A stretch of 64,000 nucleotides of DNA from Nitrospira sp. (GTDB lineage: Bacteria; Nitrospirota; Nitrospiria; Nitrospirales; Nitrospiraceae): NCBI GenBank assembly GCA_018242765.1, contig JAFEBH010000002.1, positions 496,001-560,000 on the forward strand, written 5' to 3'. Position 1 is the stretch's first letter. Every line of letters begins with the position of its first letter. The position numbers and the translations under genes were made by a program. Below the pieces are notes generated by a model that was not told where the DNA came from, ran no database searches, and saw nothing but the letters and a program-made list of their open reading frames with translations. Below, one piece after another: positions 14,370 through 23,930 of the stretch.

Positions 14370-17267
14370 CTACGTCAAGCGTTCCAACAGGGCGACGGGA
14401 AATTCGCGCAATACCTCCGCCATGGGCAACATTTGGCGATCTCCGACGGTCTGAGTCGACAACGTTTCTCCGGTGAAGAGATTACGATAGGTCGAATCCG
14501 ATCTCCAGGATGGCACGGTCACATAGGTGTCTCCCCACACATCCAAACCGACCGGTGGTGTCATGGCATCGTTGGTCAGTGATCCTATCAGTCGTGGAAC
14601 GACCGTCACCACGGCTTGCTCCAAGTGAAGACGGGCAAAGGCACAGCAATGCTCTTGCTTGGTCCCGCGCCCATCGAGCGGAATGTATTCGCCATCATGA
14701 AAAAGTGCGCGGTTCTCCCGACGGAAGTTCAGAGCTCTCATGGTTGTGTACAGTTTGATCCTTCCGTCGAGACGCTCAGCGAGCAGGGTTCGAGCCAATG
14801 GTCGCAGATCCGGTCCGCATTCTGCGAGTGCGCGCCGGAGTGTTTGCGCAAGAGTCGTGCGCACGTCATAGTCTACCGGTCGACGATTGTCTGGATCAAC
14901 GAGGCTGAAATCCCAGAGTTCCGAGCCTTGATAGAAATCCGGAACGCCGGGAGCCGTCGTCTTGAGCACGACTTGGGACAACGCATTCCACATCCCCCAG
15001 TGCGCAACCCGCTGCTGGAAGGGAAGGAATTCGTCAAGAAAGGCATTGGGCCTGGTCCGGTCGAGAATCGATTCGACAAATTGCCGCATCGCTTCTTCGT
15101 AGCCTTGGTCGGGATTGACCCAACTCGTGTGAGTCTTGCCTTCCCTCAGTACCTTGTTCATGTATTCCTGAATCCTCTCGCAGAATGTACGGTACTGCGC
15201 ATGATCCAGAGACATCAGAGGCCACACACCGACGAGTGTCTGGTAAAACAAATACTCCTCGTTACGATCAGGAACCAGTTGTCCCTCCACGTCGATCTTG
15301 TCCCTCCGGGTGAGTTTGGCCCAGCGGTTCACGCAGGCCCGCCACTCTCTGGGGATCTCCGACAACACGTTGATACGTGCCCGCGCATCCTCGCTCCGCT
15401 TGGTATCGTGCGTAGAGGTGGCCGAGAGGGAAAACGGCCAGCGCGCCTGGCGCTCCCGCAGGTCCTTGTGAAAGGTCGCGAGCGTGACGCCGAACCGTTC
15501 CGGATTGCCCCCGACCTCGTTCAACGACGCCAGCCGGTTGTACAGGTAGAATGCTGTGTCCTCTAGTCCCTTCGCCGTCACGGGACTGGTCATCTGTTGG
15601 AACTTCATCACGAACCGGAGCTGTTCGTGACGCTCCTGACTGGTTCGCTCATCCCATTCCTTCAGCAACAAGGACCGGACGAAGTCGAAGACACGCCCGC
15701 TGAGAGCGGCGTTTCGTCGCTTGGCCCTAGCCACGGCGAGACGGATATAGGCGCGATCTCGATCCAACAGAGGCTCCGGCCCCTCCGTGATATAGGTCCG
15801 GTACACAGGGAAGCAGGCGATGATCTCACGGATGGCATTCGTGAGGCTGTTCAGCGTGAAATCACGCGATCGACGATCGCGTTCGGAAAGCAGGTTCAAT
15901 TGGTGTCCAAGGACATTGATTTCACTGGCCATCGAGGCCTGCATGATCAGCTTCTTCGATTCATAGACGAGGTCTTCGAACGAGATACGGCGGCGGATGA
16001 ACCGGACATAGGTCTCGTCCATGGCTCGCTCGTGGGTCGTCTGCACGAAGAGACCGTTCAACAGGTTCAGAAAATCGTAGCCGGTCGTGCCGGAGACGGG
16101 CCAGCTCTCGGGCAGCGGCTCGTCCTTGCCGAGAATCTTTTCGACCACCACGAACAGCGGGTGGCCCAACTCGCGTTGAGCCCAGGCCTGCCATTCATGG
16201 AGATACCGGCCCGGATCGGAAAGGCCGTCCACGTGATCAATACGCAGCCCCGTTGCCGCACCTTCTTTCACGAGCCGAAATACCAAGACATGCGACGCCT
16301 GGAGCATCGCATCATTCTCCATCCGGACGGCGGCCAACTCGTTGACGTCGAAGAACCGCCGGTAATTAATTTCTTCCGCCGCCACCCGCCAGTCGGCCAG
16401 TCGATACACCTGGTCGTTGAGCAAGGCATCGAGCAGATCAAAACTGCGCGGATCGTCCTTTGTCCCGTTGAAGATCCGGACGTTGTCGTCGAGAAATCTC
16501 GCGACGGTCTCGCCGTCCCGCACCAAGGTGGCGAGGCGCTGCCTGATGATATCTCGCTCCCGGTTCCGTTCCTCCACACGTTGGGGATCAGTTTCAGTAC
16601 TTGAGGGAAGATTGCGCATCGCCGTCACGATGCTTTGCAACTCTTGCACATGGGGGGACGAGGCCCCCGCCTCGTTGATCAGTTCATCGAGCCGATGCGT
16701 AAGCACCATCGCCGAGGACTTCGGCCCCACAGGCAGCCGATGGTCATAGTATTTGATGAAGAACCGTCCCTCCTCATAGACGAGGACAATTTCCTGATTC
16801 TCCAGGACCGTTCCGTAGAGATCACCGAGGATCGGCAGGAGTACCTTGTTCTCCAATTCTCGTTTGACCGGATGCCAGTCGATATCGAACAGATGCGCAA
16901 AGCTCGAGCTTGGCCCGTTCTCAAGCACGTCCAACCACCAGGCATTCGCTGACCGTCCGATCCCCATGTGGTTCGGCACGACGTCGAGGATGTGGCCCAT
17001 CTCGTGTGCGTGCAGCGCGCGGATGAATTCTCGATACTCGTCTTCAGTGCCGAGTTCGGGATTCAGCATGGTGGGATCCACCACATCGTAGCCATGCTCA
17101 CTACCGGGTGTCGCCTTCAGATAAGGCGAGGTATAGCAGTCCGTAATACCCAAGGCAGATAGATACGGAACGATCGCGGTCGCCGCTTTGAACGGAAAGG
17201 CTCGATTGAGCTGCACCCGGTACGTGGACACCGGCACGCGAGGCTCCATTGAGAACGTATCAGTCAT
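14370..17267 (-). CDS. treY: malto-oligosyltrehalose synthase
   Basis: About 965 aa, GH13 enzyme that converts the reducing-end glucose of maltodextrins into a trehalosyl unit. N-terminal STYRVQLNRAFPF and YLSALGITDCYTSPYL are typical of TreY. Catalytic regions are RIDHVDGLSDP (nucleophile Asp), VVEKILGKDEPLP (acid/base Glu) and TSTHDTKRSEDARAR. The C-terminal part is beta-rich. ATG 17267 lies 13 bases after the treZ stop, so both are co-transcribed; the annotated frame extends further to 17312 without conserved sequence. Length is normal. Confidence 0.95.
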   Translation of the reverse strand: MTDTFSMEPRVPVSTYRVQLNRAFPFKAATAIVPYLSALGITDCYTSPYLKATPGSEHGYDVVDPTMLNPELGTEDEYREFIRALHAHEMGHILDVVPNHMGIGRSANAWWLDVLENGPSSSFAHLFDIDWHPVKRELENKVLLPILGDLYGTVLENQEIVLVYEEGRFFIKYYDHRLPVGPKSSAMVLTHRLDELINEAGASSPHVQELQSIVTAMRNLPSSTETDPQRVEERNRERDIIRQRLATLVRDGETVARFLDDNVRIFNGTKDDPRSFDLLDALLNDQVYRLADWRVAAEEINYRRFFDVNELAAVRMENDAMLQASHVLVFRLVKEGAATGLRIDHVDGLSDPGRYLHEWQAWAQRELGHPLFVVVEKILGKDEPLPESWPVSGTTGYDFLNLLNGLFVQTTHERAMDETYVRFIRRRISFEDLVYESKKLIMQASMASEINVLGHQLNLLSERDRRSRDFTLNSLTNAIREIIACFPVYRTYITEGPEPLLDRDRAYIRLAVARAKRRNAALSGRVFDFVRSLLLKEWDERTSQERHEQLRFVMKFQQMTSPVTAKGLEDTAFYLYNRLASLNEVGGNPERFGVTLATFHKDLRERQARWPFSLSATSTHDTKRSEDARARINVLSEIPREWRACVNRWAKLTRRDKIDVEGQLVPDRNEEYLFYQTLVGVWPLMSLDHAQYRTFCERIQEYMNKVLREGKTHTSWVNPDQGYEEAMRQFVESILDRTRPNAFLDEFLPFQQRVAHWGMWNALSQVVLKTTAPGVPDFYQGSELWDFSLVDPDNRRPVDYDVRTTLAQTLRRALAECGPDLRPLARTLLAERLDGRIKLYTTMRALNFRRENRALFHDGEYIPLDGRGTKQEHCCAFARLHLEQAVVTVVPRLIGSLTNDAMTPPVGLDVWGDTYVTVPSWRSDSTYRNLFTGETLSTQTVGDRQMLPMAEVLREFPVALLERLT

Positions 17268-17280
17268 AATGATGAAGGGA

Positions 17281-19227
17281 TCAAGCCTCCCGCAGGAACA
17301 CCGCAACGGCATAGGCCGGAAGAGGGAGAGTCACGCCCTCCGACGCGATAACCAGCCTCTGCTGAAGACGTTCCCGCCCGCCACCGTCGAACTCCGTTCC
17401 CGTTGACTCCAGCCGAAGACGCCAGTCTCCCACCGGTTCTCGCAGGAGAACTGACGTCCGTTCGCCGTTGAAGCTCAAGATCAACAGGGCGTCCGGTCCT
17501 CGGTCCCCCCGGCGATGGATGACCAATACCTGATCCTGTTCGTAGGCCCTGACGTGGTGTTCGGATGGGCTGCCCCCGGTTCCCAGCGATGGTATCGCAG
17601 TCCGAAGCTCAATCAACCGTCTGGTCCATCTCAGCTGGGCAGCTCGACGAGGATCCAACGGACCGTCGATGTGAACTCGCGATCGTTCACAAGTGAGCGG
17701 GTCTTGAGGATCCGGAATCTCTCCCTCCCACGCAAACGACGCAAACTCCGCCCGCCGTCCGCGGCGCACCGCTTCGACCAACCCCGGGTCACCATGGTCG
17801 ATGAAGTAGAGGAACGGCGCGGTCTCGCCTGACTCTTCCCCCATGAAGAGGAGCGGAATATTGGGGGACAGCAGGACGGCTGCGGCCGCGACCTTGAGCG
17901 CCTCGAAGGGCACCTGGGTGCTCAGGCGATCACCGAACGCCCGATTTCCAATCTGGTCATGGTTTTGTGTGAACACGATGAATCGGGATGGCGCGCAGCC
18001 TTTCGACGAGTTCCCATGACGACGCCTGTGATACCGTGAATGCTGACCGGTATAGACAAACCCCTCCTGCATCGCCGTCGCCAGAGGCTTCAGTCCTTCG
18101 TAATCTTGATAATACCCGGCCCGCTCCTTCGTCAGTACGGTCCGGAGCGCGTGATGGAAGTCATCGTTCCATTGTCCGTCGAGTCCATGCCCGCCCTGCC
18201 CTGGAGGCGTGATGACCCGCGTGTCATTCAGCGCGCTTTCTGCGGTCACGAAGATCCGTCGCCCGAGCCGCCCCCCTTGATCGTGCACCGCCTCGGCCAA
18301 GTCTTGGAGAATATGGGTGGCGCTGAAATCGTACATCCCATGGATCGCATCCAACCGAAGCGCATCGATGTGGTATTCGGTCACCCAATACAACGCATTG
18401 CTGATCATGAAGTGCCGGACTTCGTCGCTGTCTGATCCGTCGTAGTTGATTGCATGACCCCAGGGCGTGCGATAGCGATCGGTGAAGTAAGGACCGAAGT
18501 CGGCCAAATAATTTCCTTCGGGACCAAGATGGTTATAGACCACGTCCAAGATGACCGCCAGCCCGGCGACATGGCAGGCATTGACAAGCGTCTTGAGCCC
18601 CTGCGGCCCGCCATAGGTTGAATGGGGTGCATATAGGTAGGTCCCGTCATAGCCCCAGTTCCGTGTGCCTGGAAACTGCGCGACAGGCATGAGTTCGATG
18701 GCCGTGATCCCCACGTCCTGCTTGAGATACTCCAGGTAAGGGATGATCGCCTCGAACGTGCCGGTCTGTGTAAACGTCCCCGTGTGGAGTTCGTAGATGA
18801 TCAGATCTTTGAGCACGGGTCCTGTCCATCCACGATCCGTCCAGTCGAATGCGTCGGGATCGACCACGACGGAAGCCTTGTGGACACCGTCCGGTTGGAA
18901 CCGGGATGCCGGATCTGGCCGAACCTTGTCGCCGTCCAAGACATAGCGATAGCGATCGCCTGCTCGAACACCCTCGACCGTGAGATCAAAATAACCTTGC
19001 CCCCGCGACTCCATCGGAAGCGGATCATGACCTTCTTGATTGAGTACGTGCACGGAAACCTGGTTTACGCGGGGAGCCCACACGCGAAACCGCACAGCCG
19101 ATGAACCGACGCAGTTCGCGCCGAGATCCAATCGCCAGGTCATGTCAGCGTGCGTATTCACCCCGTAACCTCGTTCACAGTCTGCCTGAATGAAATGCTC
19201 TATGTCACTGGTAGATTGCTTCTTCAA
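17281..19227 (-). CDS. treZ: malto-oligosyltrehalose trehalohydrolase
   Basis: 648 aa, GH13. Releases trehalose from the maltooligosyltrehalose made by TreY. It has an N-terminal CBM48-like domain (VRFRVWAPRVNQVSVHV), then the barrel with [29 protein letters not shown] (nucleophile), VTAESALND (acid/base) and FTQNHDQIGNR. The start is probably TTG 19227 with GGAAGC upstream. It is divergent from glgX across 84 bases. Confidence 0.95.
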   Translation of the reverse strand: MKKQSTSDIEHFIQADCERGYGVNTHADMTWRLDLGANCVGSSAVRFRVWAPRVNQVSVHVLNQEGHDPLPMESRGQGYFDLTVEGVRAGDRYRYVLDGDKVRPDPASRFQPDGVHKASVVVDPDAFDWTDRGWTGPVLKDLIIYELHTGTFTQTGTFEAIIPYLEYLKQDVGITAIELMPVAQFPGTRNWGYDGTYLYAPHSTYGGPQGLKTLVNACHVAGLAVILDVVYNHLGPEGNYLADFGPYFTDRYRTPWGHAINYDGSDSDEVRHFMISNALYWVTEYHIDALRLDAIHGMYDFSATHILQDLAEAVHDQGGRLGRRIFVTAESALNDTRVITPPGQGGHGLDGQWNDDFHHALRTVLTKERAGYYQDYEGLKPLATAMQEGFVYTGQHSRYHRRRHGNSSKGCAPSRFIVFTQNHDQIGNRAFGDRLSTQVPFEALKVAAAAVLLSPNIPLLFMGEESGETAPFLYFIDHGDPGLVEAVRRGRRAEFASFAWEGEIPDPQDPLTCERSRVHIDGPLDPRRAAQLRWTRRLIELRTAIPSLGTGGSPSEHHVRAYEQDQVLVIHRRGDRGPDALLILSFNGERTSVLLREPVGDWRLRLESTGTEFDGGGRERLQQRLVIASEGVTLPLPAYAVAVFLREA

Positions 19228-19311
19228 GCTTCCACATGGAGCCCGACTTGCGCAAACACGCGACGATCGTTAAGGTGAGGTCGCGCTATCGGACGGAAAG
19301 GGGGAAACGCC

Positions 19312-21465
19312 ATGGTGGCAGGACAATCTCTACGAACCTGGCCCGGTCATCCCTATCCCCTGGGTGCGACGTGGGACGGAGAGGGTATCAACTTCGCGCT
19401 CTTTTCCGAGAACGCGACGGCGGTGGAACTGTGTCTGTTTGACGGGCCGGACGCTCCGAAGGAATCCCATCGAATTCGCCTCGAGGAACGCACCGACCAG
19501 GTCTGGCATGTGTATGTGCCGGGGCTCTGGCCTGGCCAACACTATGGCTATCGCGTACACGGCCCCTACGAGCCCGAGGAAGGACATCGGTTCAATCCCA
19601 ACAAACTGCTCATCGATCCCTATTCCAAATCCATCGCCGGTAGCATCGGCTGGACGGACGCCATGTTCGGTTACCGAATCGGCGACCCCGATGGCGATCT
19701 CTCACTTGATGACCGAGACAACGTGGCGAATATGCCCAAGTGCGTCGTCATCGATACGGCCTTCACGTGGGGAGGCGATCACCGGCTCAAAACGCCCTGG
19801 GACAAAACCATTATTTACGAGCTCCACGTCAAGAGCATAAGCGCCCGACACCCAGATGTCCCGGAACACATGCGCGGAACCTATGCAGCCCTGACCACTC
19901 CGGCCATGCTCGACTATTTGGTTGACCTCGGCATTACGGCGGTCGAGCTCCTGCCGATACACCACTTTGTCCGCGACCGGCAGCTCTCGGATCGCGGACT
20001 GACGAATTATTGGGGCTATAACACTCTGGGATTTTTTGCGCCGGATATCCGGTATGCGGTCTCTCCCGTCCAAGGACATTATGTGCGCGAGTTCAAAACG
20101 ATGGTCAAAACCCTCCACAGCGCAGGGATCGAAGTCATCCTGGACGTCGTCTACAACCACACCGCCGAAGGCAATCATCTCGGCCCGACCCTGTGCTTTC
20201 GCGGCATCGACAACGCTTCGTATTACAAGCTGGTACCAGGTGACGCACGGCATTACATGGACTACACCGGTTGTGGAAACACGCTGAACGTCAGACACCC
20301 ACGCACTCTCCAACTCATCATGGACAGCCTGCGGTACTGGGTGATGGACATGCATGTCGACGGCTTTCGCTTCGACCTTGCCTCAGCGCTGGCGCGGGAG
20401 CTGCACGAGGTCGACCGGCTGAGCGCCTTCTTCGACATCCTCCATCAGGATCCTATCTTGTCCCAAGTCAAACTGATCGCCGAACCCTGGGACGTCGGCG
20501 AGGGCGGTTACCAGGTCGGTAATTTCCCCGTCGGTTGGGCCGAGTGGAACGGGAAATATCGGGATACCATCCGGCGCTATGTTAAAGGGGACGGGGGGCA
20601 GATGGCCGAGCTGGCCTACCGACTGACGGGCAGCAGCGATCTCTACGAAGGAAGCGGCAGGCGCCCGTTTGCCAGCGTGAACTTCGTCACGGCGCACGAC
20701 GGATTCACGTTGCACGATCTGGTCTCCTACAACTCCAAACACAATGAGGCCAATCTCGAGAACAACCGTGACGGGACCGAAGATAATCTCAGTTGGAATT
20801 GCGATGTGGAAGGCCCGACGAACGATCCGGCCGTCATCGAACTCCGCGAGCGCCAAAAGCGGAACCTCATGGTGCTGCTCTTACTCTCACAAGGTGTGCC
20901 GATGATCTGCGGAGGTGACGAGATCGGTCGGACGCAACAAGGCAACAACAACGCCTACTGCCAAGATAACGAGATCAGTTGGTACGACTGGACGTTGGAC
21001 CAGGCTCAGCGCGATCTACTGACTTTCGTTCGCAGCATGATTGCCTTCCGCAAGGAACACCCGGTCCTGCGACGCCGGCGGTTTTTTCAAGGCCGACGCC
21101 TTCGCGGATCGGAAGTCAAAGATCTGGCCTGGTTCCGGCCGGACGGGAAAGAGATGACCGATAAGGACTGGGACGCCGGGTATGCCCAATCACTTGCCTT
21201 GCGTCTGGCCGGCGATGCGATCGCCGAAACCGATGAAAAGGGCCGGCCCATCATCGACGATACGCTCCTGATTCTGCTCAACGCCCACCATACACCGCTT
21301 CCCTTTACCCTTCCGGCACACAAGCGCGGTGTCCGCTGGCGGCCCTTACTCGACACGTCTGCGAGTAGTTTCCATCTTAAGAAGGTCCGTCCCATCAAAG
21401 GAGGCGAGCCCTACGAGATCGAGGCACGATCCCTCGCCGTCCTTCAATTACTGCACCACGACTAA
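19312..21465 (+). CDS. glgX: glycogen debranching enzyme GlgX/TreX
   Basis: 717 aa, GH13 isoamylase type. It has an N-terminal CBM48 ([20 protein letters not shown]), [28 protein letters not shown] (nucleophile Asp), [17 protein letters not shown] (acid/base Glu) and [17 protein letters not shown]. It removes alpha-1,6 branches from glycogen and supplies linear chains to TreY and TreZ, whose genes are divergent. AAGGGGG precedes ATG 19312. Confidence 0.95.
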   Translation: MVAGQSLRTWPGHPYPLGATWDGEGINFALFSENATAVELCLFDGPDAPKESHRIRLEERTDQVWHVYVPGLWPGQHYGYRVHGPYEPEEGHRFNPNKLLIDPYSKSIAGSIGWTDAMFGYRIGDPDGDLSLDDRDNVANMPKCVVIDTAFTWGGDHRLKTPWDKTIIYELHVKSISARHPDVPEHMRGTYAALTTPAMLDYLVDLGITAVELLPIHHFVRDRQLSDRGLTNYWGYNTLGFFAPDIRYAVSPVQGHYVREFKTMVKTLHSAGIEVILDVVYNHTAEGNHLGPTLCFRGIDNASYYKLVPGDARHYMDYTGCGNTLNVRHPRTLQLIMDSLRYWVMDMHVDGFRFDLASALARELHEVDRLSAFFDILHQDPILSQVKLIAEPWDVGEGGYQVGNFPVGWAEWNGKYRDTIRRYVKGDGGQMAELAYRLTGSSDLYEGSGRRPFASVNFVTAHDGFTLHDLVSYNSKHNEANLENNRDGTEDNLSWNCDVEGPTNDPAVIELRERQKRNLMVLLLLSQGVPMICGGDEIGRTQQGNNNAYCQDNEISWYDWTLDQAQRDLLTFVRSMIAFRKEHPVLRRRRFFQGRRLRGSEVKDLAWFRPDGKEMTDKDWDAGYAQSLALRLAGDAIAETDEKGRPIIDDTLLILLNAHHTPLPFTLPAHKRGVRWRPLLDTSASSFHLKKVRPIKGGEPYEIEARSLAVLQLLHHD

Positions 21466-21540
21466 TCAACCGCCTTCGGGTCAAACCGTCTACTTCATCG
21501 GTAGTCATGCCCATTCGTCATGGTGCGGACTCTCCCCTTT

Positions 21541-21831
21541 TCAGACAAGACGGGAAGAGCTCATCTGCATCGTCTTGTTCTCTACCGTCACGACCTCGAC
21601 TTCCCAGACCAGCTTGTTATGTTCCTTTTCCAGTTCGGCTTTGATGATCTTGCCCGACGCTTTCTCCGATGTGGTCTTAATAGACTGCTCAATCGTCACC
21701 TTGGCAGCGGCGGCCATCTCAGCTTTGCCGATCTTCTCTTTCCTGTCACTGTAGGTTGTTCCTCCGACAGTGAGGGTTCCGACCACCAACAATATGATAA
21801 CCCCGAACATGGTAGCCACTCGTTGTTTCAT
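21541..21831 (-). CDS. small PepSY-like secreted protein
   Basis: About 96 aa from ATG 21831. Signal peptide-like start (MKQRVATMFGVIILLVVGTL), then a helical segment and ASGKIIKAELEKEHNKLVWE followed by VEVVTVENK, which fits a PepSY domain. Typical PepSY proteins continue with a GKV-type end, whereas here the protein stops at MSSSRLV, so the C-terminus looks short. A longer frame to 22017 is not supported. Confidence 0.6.
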   Translation of the reverse strand: MKQRVATMFGVIILLVVGTLTVGGTTYSDRKEKIGKAEMAAAAKVTIEQSIKTTSEKASGKIIKAELEKEHNKLVWEVEVVTVENKTMQMSSSRLV

Positions 21832-21886
21832 GGACACTCCCTTCTTATTCTGGATAGCCCAAACAGCACAACCGAGCCAGACGTTG

Positions 21887-22135
21887 CTACGCATTGCGTT
21901 CGGGACCGCGGATCGCTCGCTCCGCCTCCAGCCAATCCTCGAGCGCATACCCCTGTCGATAGCCACGTTCGGCGTAGAGTTCATAGGCATGGTCGGAGAT
22001 ACGAGCTTGTATATCATCAGGAGGCGAAACTGGTTGGCTATGAATCGATTCCTTCCGGAGCACAGCCGGCTCCCGACCTTGAATAGATTCAGAGTGCTTC
22101 TTCCTGCGTGACTTATCCGCGACGAGTGGCTTCAT
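21887..22135 (-). CDS. DUF2934 domain protein
   Basis: 82 aa. The C-terminal half carries the DUF2934 pattern: RISDHAYELYAERGYRQGYALEDWLEAERAI (here split, starting near residue 45). The N-terminal half is basic and probably disordered. The function of the family is unknown. It lies on the minus strand in a run of small genes next to the two-component pair. Confidence 0.75.
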   Translation of the reverse strand: MKPLVADKSRRKKHSESIQGREPAVLRKESIHSQPVSPPDDIQARISDHAYELYAERGYRQGYALEDWLEAERAIRGPERNA

Positions 22136-22160
22136 TACCCCATCTCTCCTTCCTTGATCG

Positions 22161-22349
22161 TTATACGAGGGAGGTGCATGATGTTGAGTGTGATACCGCG
22201 TAGTGGCCAGGACCTTTCATCGTCAGTTGGACTTGTCCTGCTCGGCTCATACGGTCCAGCTCACAGAAGACCTGGTTCCAGGTCAAGCCGGGGCATTCAA
22301 GAACCACTTCTTCAAGCTGGCCACCTGGGGAACGAATGATAACTTTCAT
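22161..22349 (-). CDS. small protein, paralogue of 22887-23132
   Basis: 62 aa, GGGAGAGAG before ATG 22349. The core CPGLTWNQVFCELDRMSRAG followed by QVQLTMKGPGHYAV is shared with the 81-aa protein at 22887-23132. The pattern of helix-helix-strand-strand suggests a small winged-helix domain, but no DNA-binding role can be shown from sequence. No name recognised. Confidence 0.6.
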   Translation of the reverse strand: MKVIIRSPGGQLEEVVLECPGLTWNQVFCELDRMSRAGQVQLTMKGPGHYAVSHSTSCTSLV

Positions 22350-22529
22350 GACTCTCTCCCTTCTGGTTCATCAGTCCTTCGCTTCGCTTTGGAACGGGGA
22401 GGTTTGGGGGGCAGTTTGAATGCCATTCAGGGTCACCAAATTGAAACGACGACACTAAACTCTTAAAAATGATGTCTTTGAGAGAGGCACCACCAAGCGA
22501 AACAAGGATCCAGCGCACACAGGTCACAT

Positions 22530-22709
22530 TCACCTCAGCCCCATGTAGGGATCGTCGAAGATGGTCCCGCATTCAAGGCATCGAACCTTGCCGGTCCGTT
22601 TGCCGCCCTTGGTCAGGACGTCATCGATGACCCGTTGGTGAGTGCAGAACGCGTGCAAGGTGGTGCTACTGGGTCTCCGACCAGTTTCCTGAATCATGTG
22701 GGCTTCCAT
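22530..22709 (-). CDS. small protein with a CxxC pair
   Basis: 59 aa from ATG 22709, chosen because GGAGGT stands four bases upstream; the frame can be extended to ATG 22772. The C-terminal half has FCTHQRVIDD and RCLECGTIF, three Cys and a His that could bind zinc. Unrecognised. A CTAGG-type palindrome lies upstream at 22848. Confidence 0.55.
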   Translation of the reverse strand: MEAHMIQETGRRPSSTTLHAFCTHQRVIDDVLTKGGKRTGKVRCLECGTIFDDPYMGLR

Positions 22710-22847
22710 AGACACCTCCGCTTCTTCGATCGTCGAATGTTCGTCTCTTGACACGTGTTGACATTTTTCCATCGAGATACTCCGGCTACATCTCTCGTGA
22801 GACTGTGTGGAAGCTGAACTCTAGCACTATTCCTACTTTGGGCAGAC

Positions 22848-22862
22848 CTAGGAATTCCCTAG
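22848..22862. promoter_or_regulatory. CTAGG-N5-CCTAG palindrome, site 1
   Basis: CTAGGAATTCCCTAG, upstream of the small Cys-pair gene. Resembles the palindromes bound by NarL/FixJ-type regulators. Similar sites are at 23204 and 28298, all near the response-regulator operon. Confidence 0.4.
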
Positions 22863-22886
22863 TCCAGAGCGAAATTTTCAGAATGT

Positions 22887-23132
22887 TTACAAAGGCGCCG
22901 GCACCGCTGAGGAAGCCGAGAAAGTGTCGGCGTGATGGGCTTGCACCCTATAGGTCCTGTCGCCATCCAGTGTCACGTGAATCTGCCCGTTTCGACTCAA
23001 GTAATCGATCGCGAGGAACACTTGGTTCCACGTGAGTTCCGGACAGAGGGTTACCAGCTCTTCCATGGAACAATCGGTGCCGAGCTGCTCTAACGCATGG
23101 TGGACACGCACAATGATGGCCGGGAATACCAT
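22887..23132 (-). CDS. small protein, paralogue of 22161-22349
   Basis: 81 aa with GGGGGAGGT before ATG 23132. Shares CPELTWNQVFLAIDYLSRNG and then QIHVTLDGDRTYRV with its paralogue. It has an additional N-terminal helix (IIVRVHHALEQL). Probably the same winged-helix-like fold. The nearest larger genes are the response regulator and kinase on the same strand, suggesting it belongs to that circuit, but this is positional inference. Confidence 0.6.
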   Translation of the reverse strand: MVFPAIIVRVHHALEQLGTDCSMEELVTLCPELTWNQVFLAIDYLSRNGQIHVTLDGDRTYRVQAHHADTFSASSAVPAPL

Positions 23133-23203
23133 AGGACACCTCCCCCTGTGTGAAGTTCACATCCCATGCGGCGCATCGTAGGTGAACGAATCGCAGAGAA
23201 ATA

Positions 23204-23218
23204 CTAGGCAAAGCCTAG
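23204..23218. promoter_or_regulatory. CTAGGC-N3-GCCTAG palindrome, site 2
   Basis: Perfect six-base inverted repeat CTAGGC AAA GCCTAG between the response-regulator gene and the small paralogue, 72 bases before the latter's ATG. Candidate operator of the adjacent regulator. Confidence 0.45.
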
Positions 23219-23282
23219 ATACGTGACGAAATATTACTGGAGTGCGTGACCAAACCAGGCGACGAACAAACGATGGGACTGT

Positions 23283-23930
23283 TCAGAGACTCACCAAGCC
23301 CTCACTGACGGCATATCTGGTGAGCTCAGCAGTCGAATGAAGATTCAACTCCTCCATGATCCTGGTCCGATGGAATTCCACGGTCTTGATGGAGATATGC
23401 AACATGGAGGCGATCGCCCTGGTGCCTTTCCCCTCCGCGATGAGTTGCAATACTTCCCGCTGACGCTCGGTGAGGGTGGTCACAGGCCGTTTACACGCAG
23501 GACCCTCGGATGGATGGAGCTTCGTCCCCAACGTATCCTTGGTCACCGACGGCGTCATATAGTGCTGACCCTTCAGGACCGCCTGGATGGCCTGCTTGAG
23601 CTCCGCCTCCGCGGACTGTTTAACCAAGTAGCCTACAGCCCCGGCCTTAAAGGCCTCAGTCACATAGGTGGGGGTGGCATGCATGGTCAAGAAAATCATC
23701 TTGCTGTCCGGCACCAGTTTCGTGAGTTGTCTAGCTGCGTCCAGGCCATTGAGCAGTGGCATGGAAATGTCCAAGAGAATGAGGTCCGGCCGCAGCCTTT
23801 GCGCTGCCTCGATCAAGGCCCGTCCGTCTTCGACGGTGCCGACCACGTCCCCTTCCTCCTCAACCAGTCTTCGGAGGCCGGCCAGCACGAGCGAATGGTC
23901 ATCCGCCATCAAGATACGAGGACGCGTCAC
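23283..23930 (-). CDS. NarL/FixJ-type response regulator
   Basis: 215 aa from GTG 23930, which overlaps the kinase stop (GTGA). Receiver domain: acidic pocket ADDH at residues 9-12, phospho-accepting Asp54 in LILLDISMP, conserved FLTMHAT and KAGAVGYLVKQ. C-terminal LuxR-type helix-turn-helix: TLTERQREVLQLIAEGKGTR and ISIKTVEFHRTRIMEEL. The partner is plainly the upstream nine-PAS kinase. The long upstream frame to 24224 lies inside the kinase gene and is not coding. Confidence 0.93.
   Translation of the reverse strand: MTRPRILMADDHSLVLAGLRRLVEEEGDVVGTVEDGRALIEAAQRLRPDLILLDISMPLLNGLDAARQLTKLVPDSKMIFLTMHATPTYVTEAFKAGAVGYLVKQSAEAELKQAIQAVLKGQHYMTPSVTKDTLGTKLHPSEGPACKRPVTTLTERQREVLQLIAEGKGTRAIASMLHISIKTVEFHRTRIMEELNLHSTAELTRYAVSEGLVSL

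Noticed and set aside
15597..16604. 335-codon plus-strand frame over treY
   Set aside because: Antisense shadow of a confidently identified GH13 gene; no recognisable protein features.
14283..21571. Similarity of about 30 bases between 14283-14321 and 21533-21571 (ACAAG-CGGGAAGA, TCTGCATC)
   Set aside because: Short and mostly made of common words; not enough to call a repeat without a genome-wide count.
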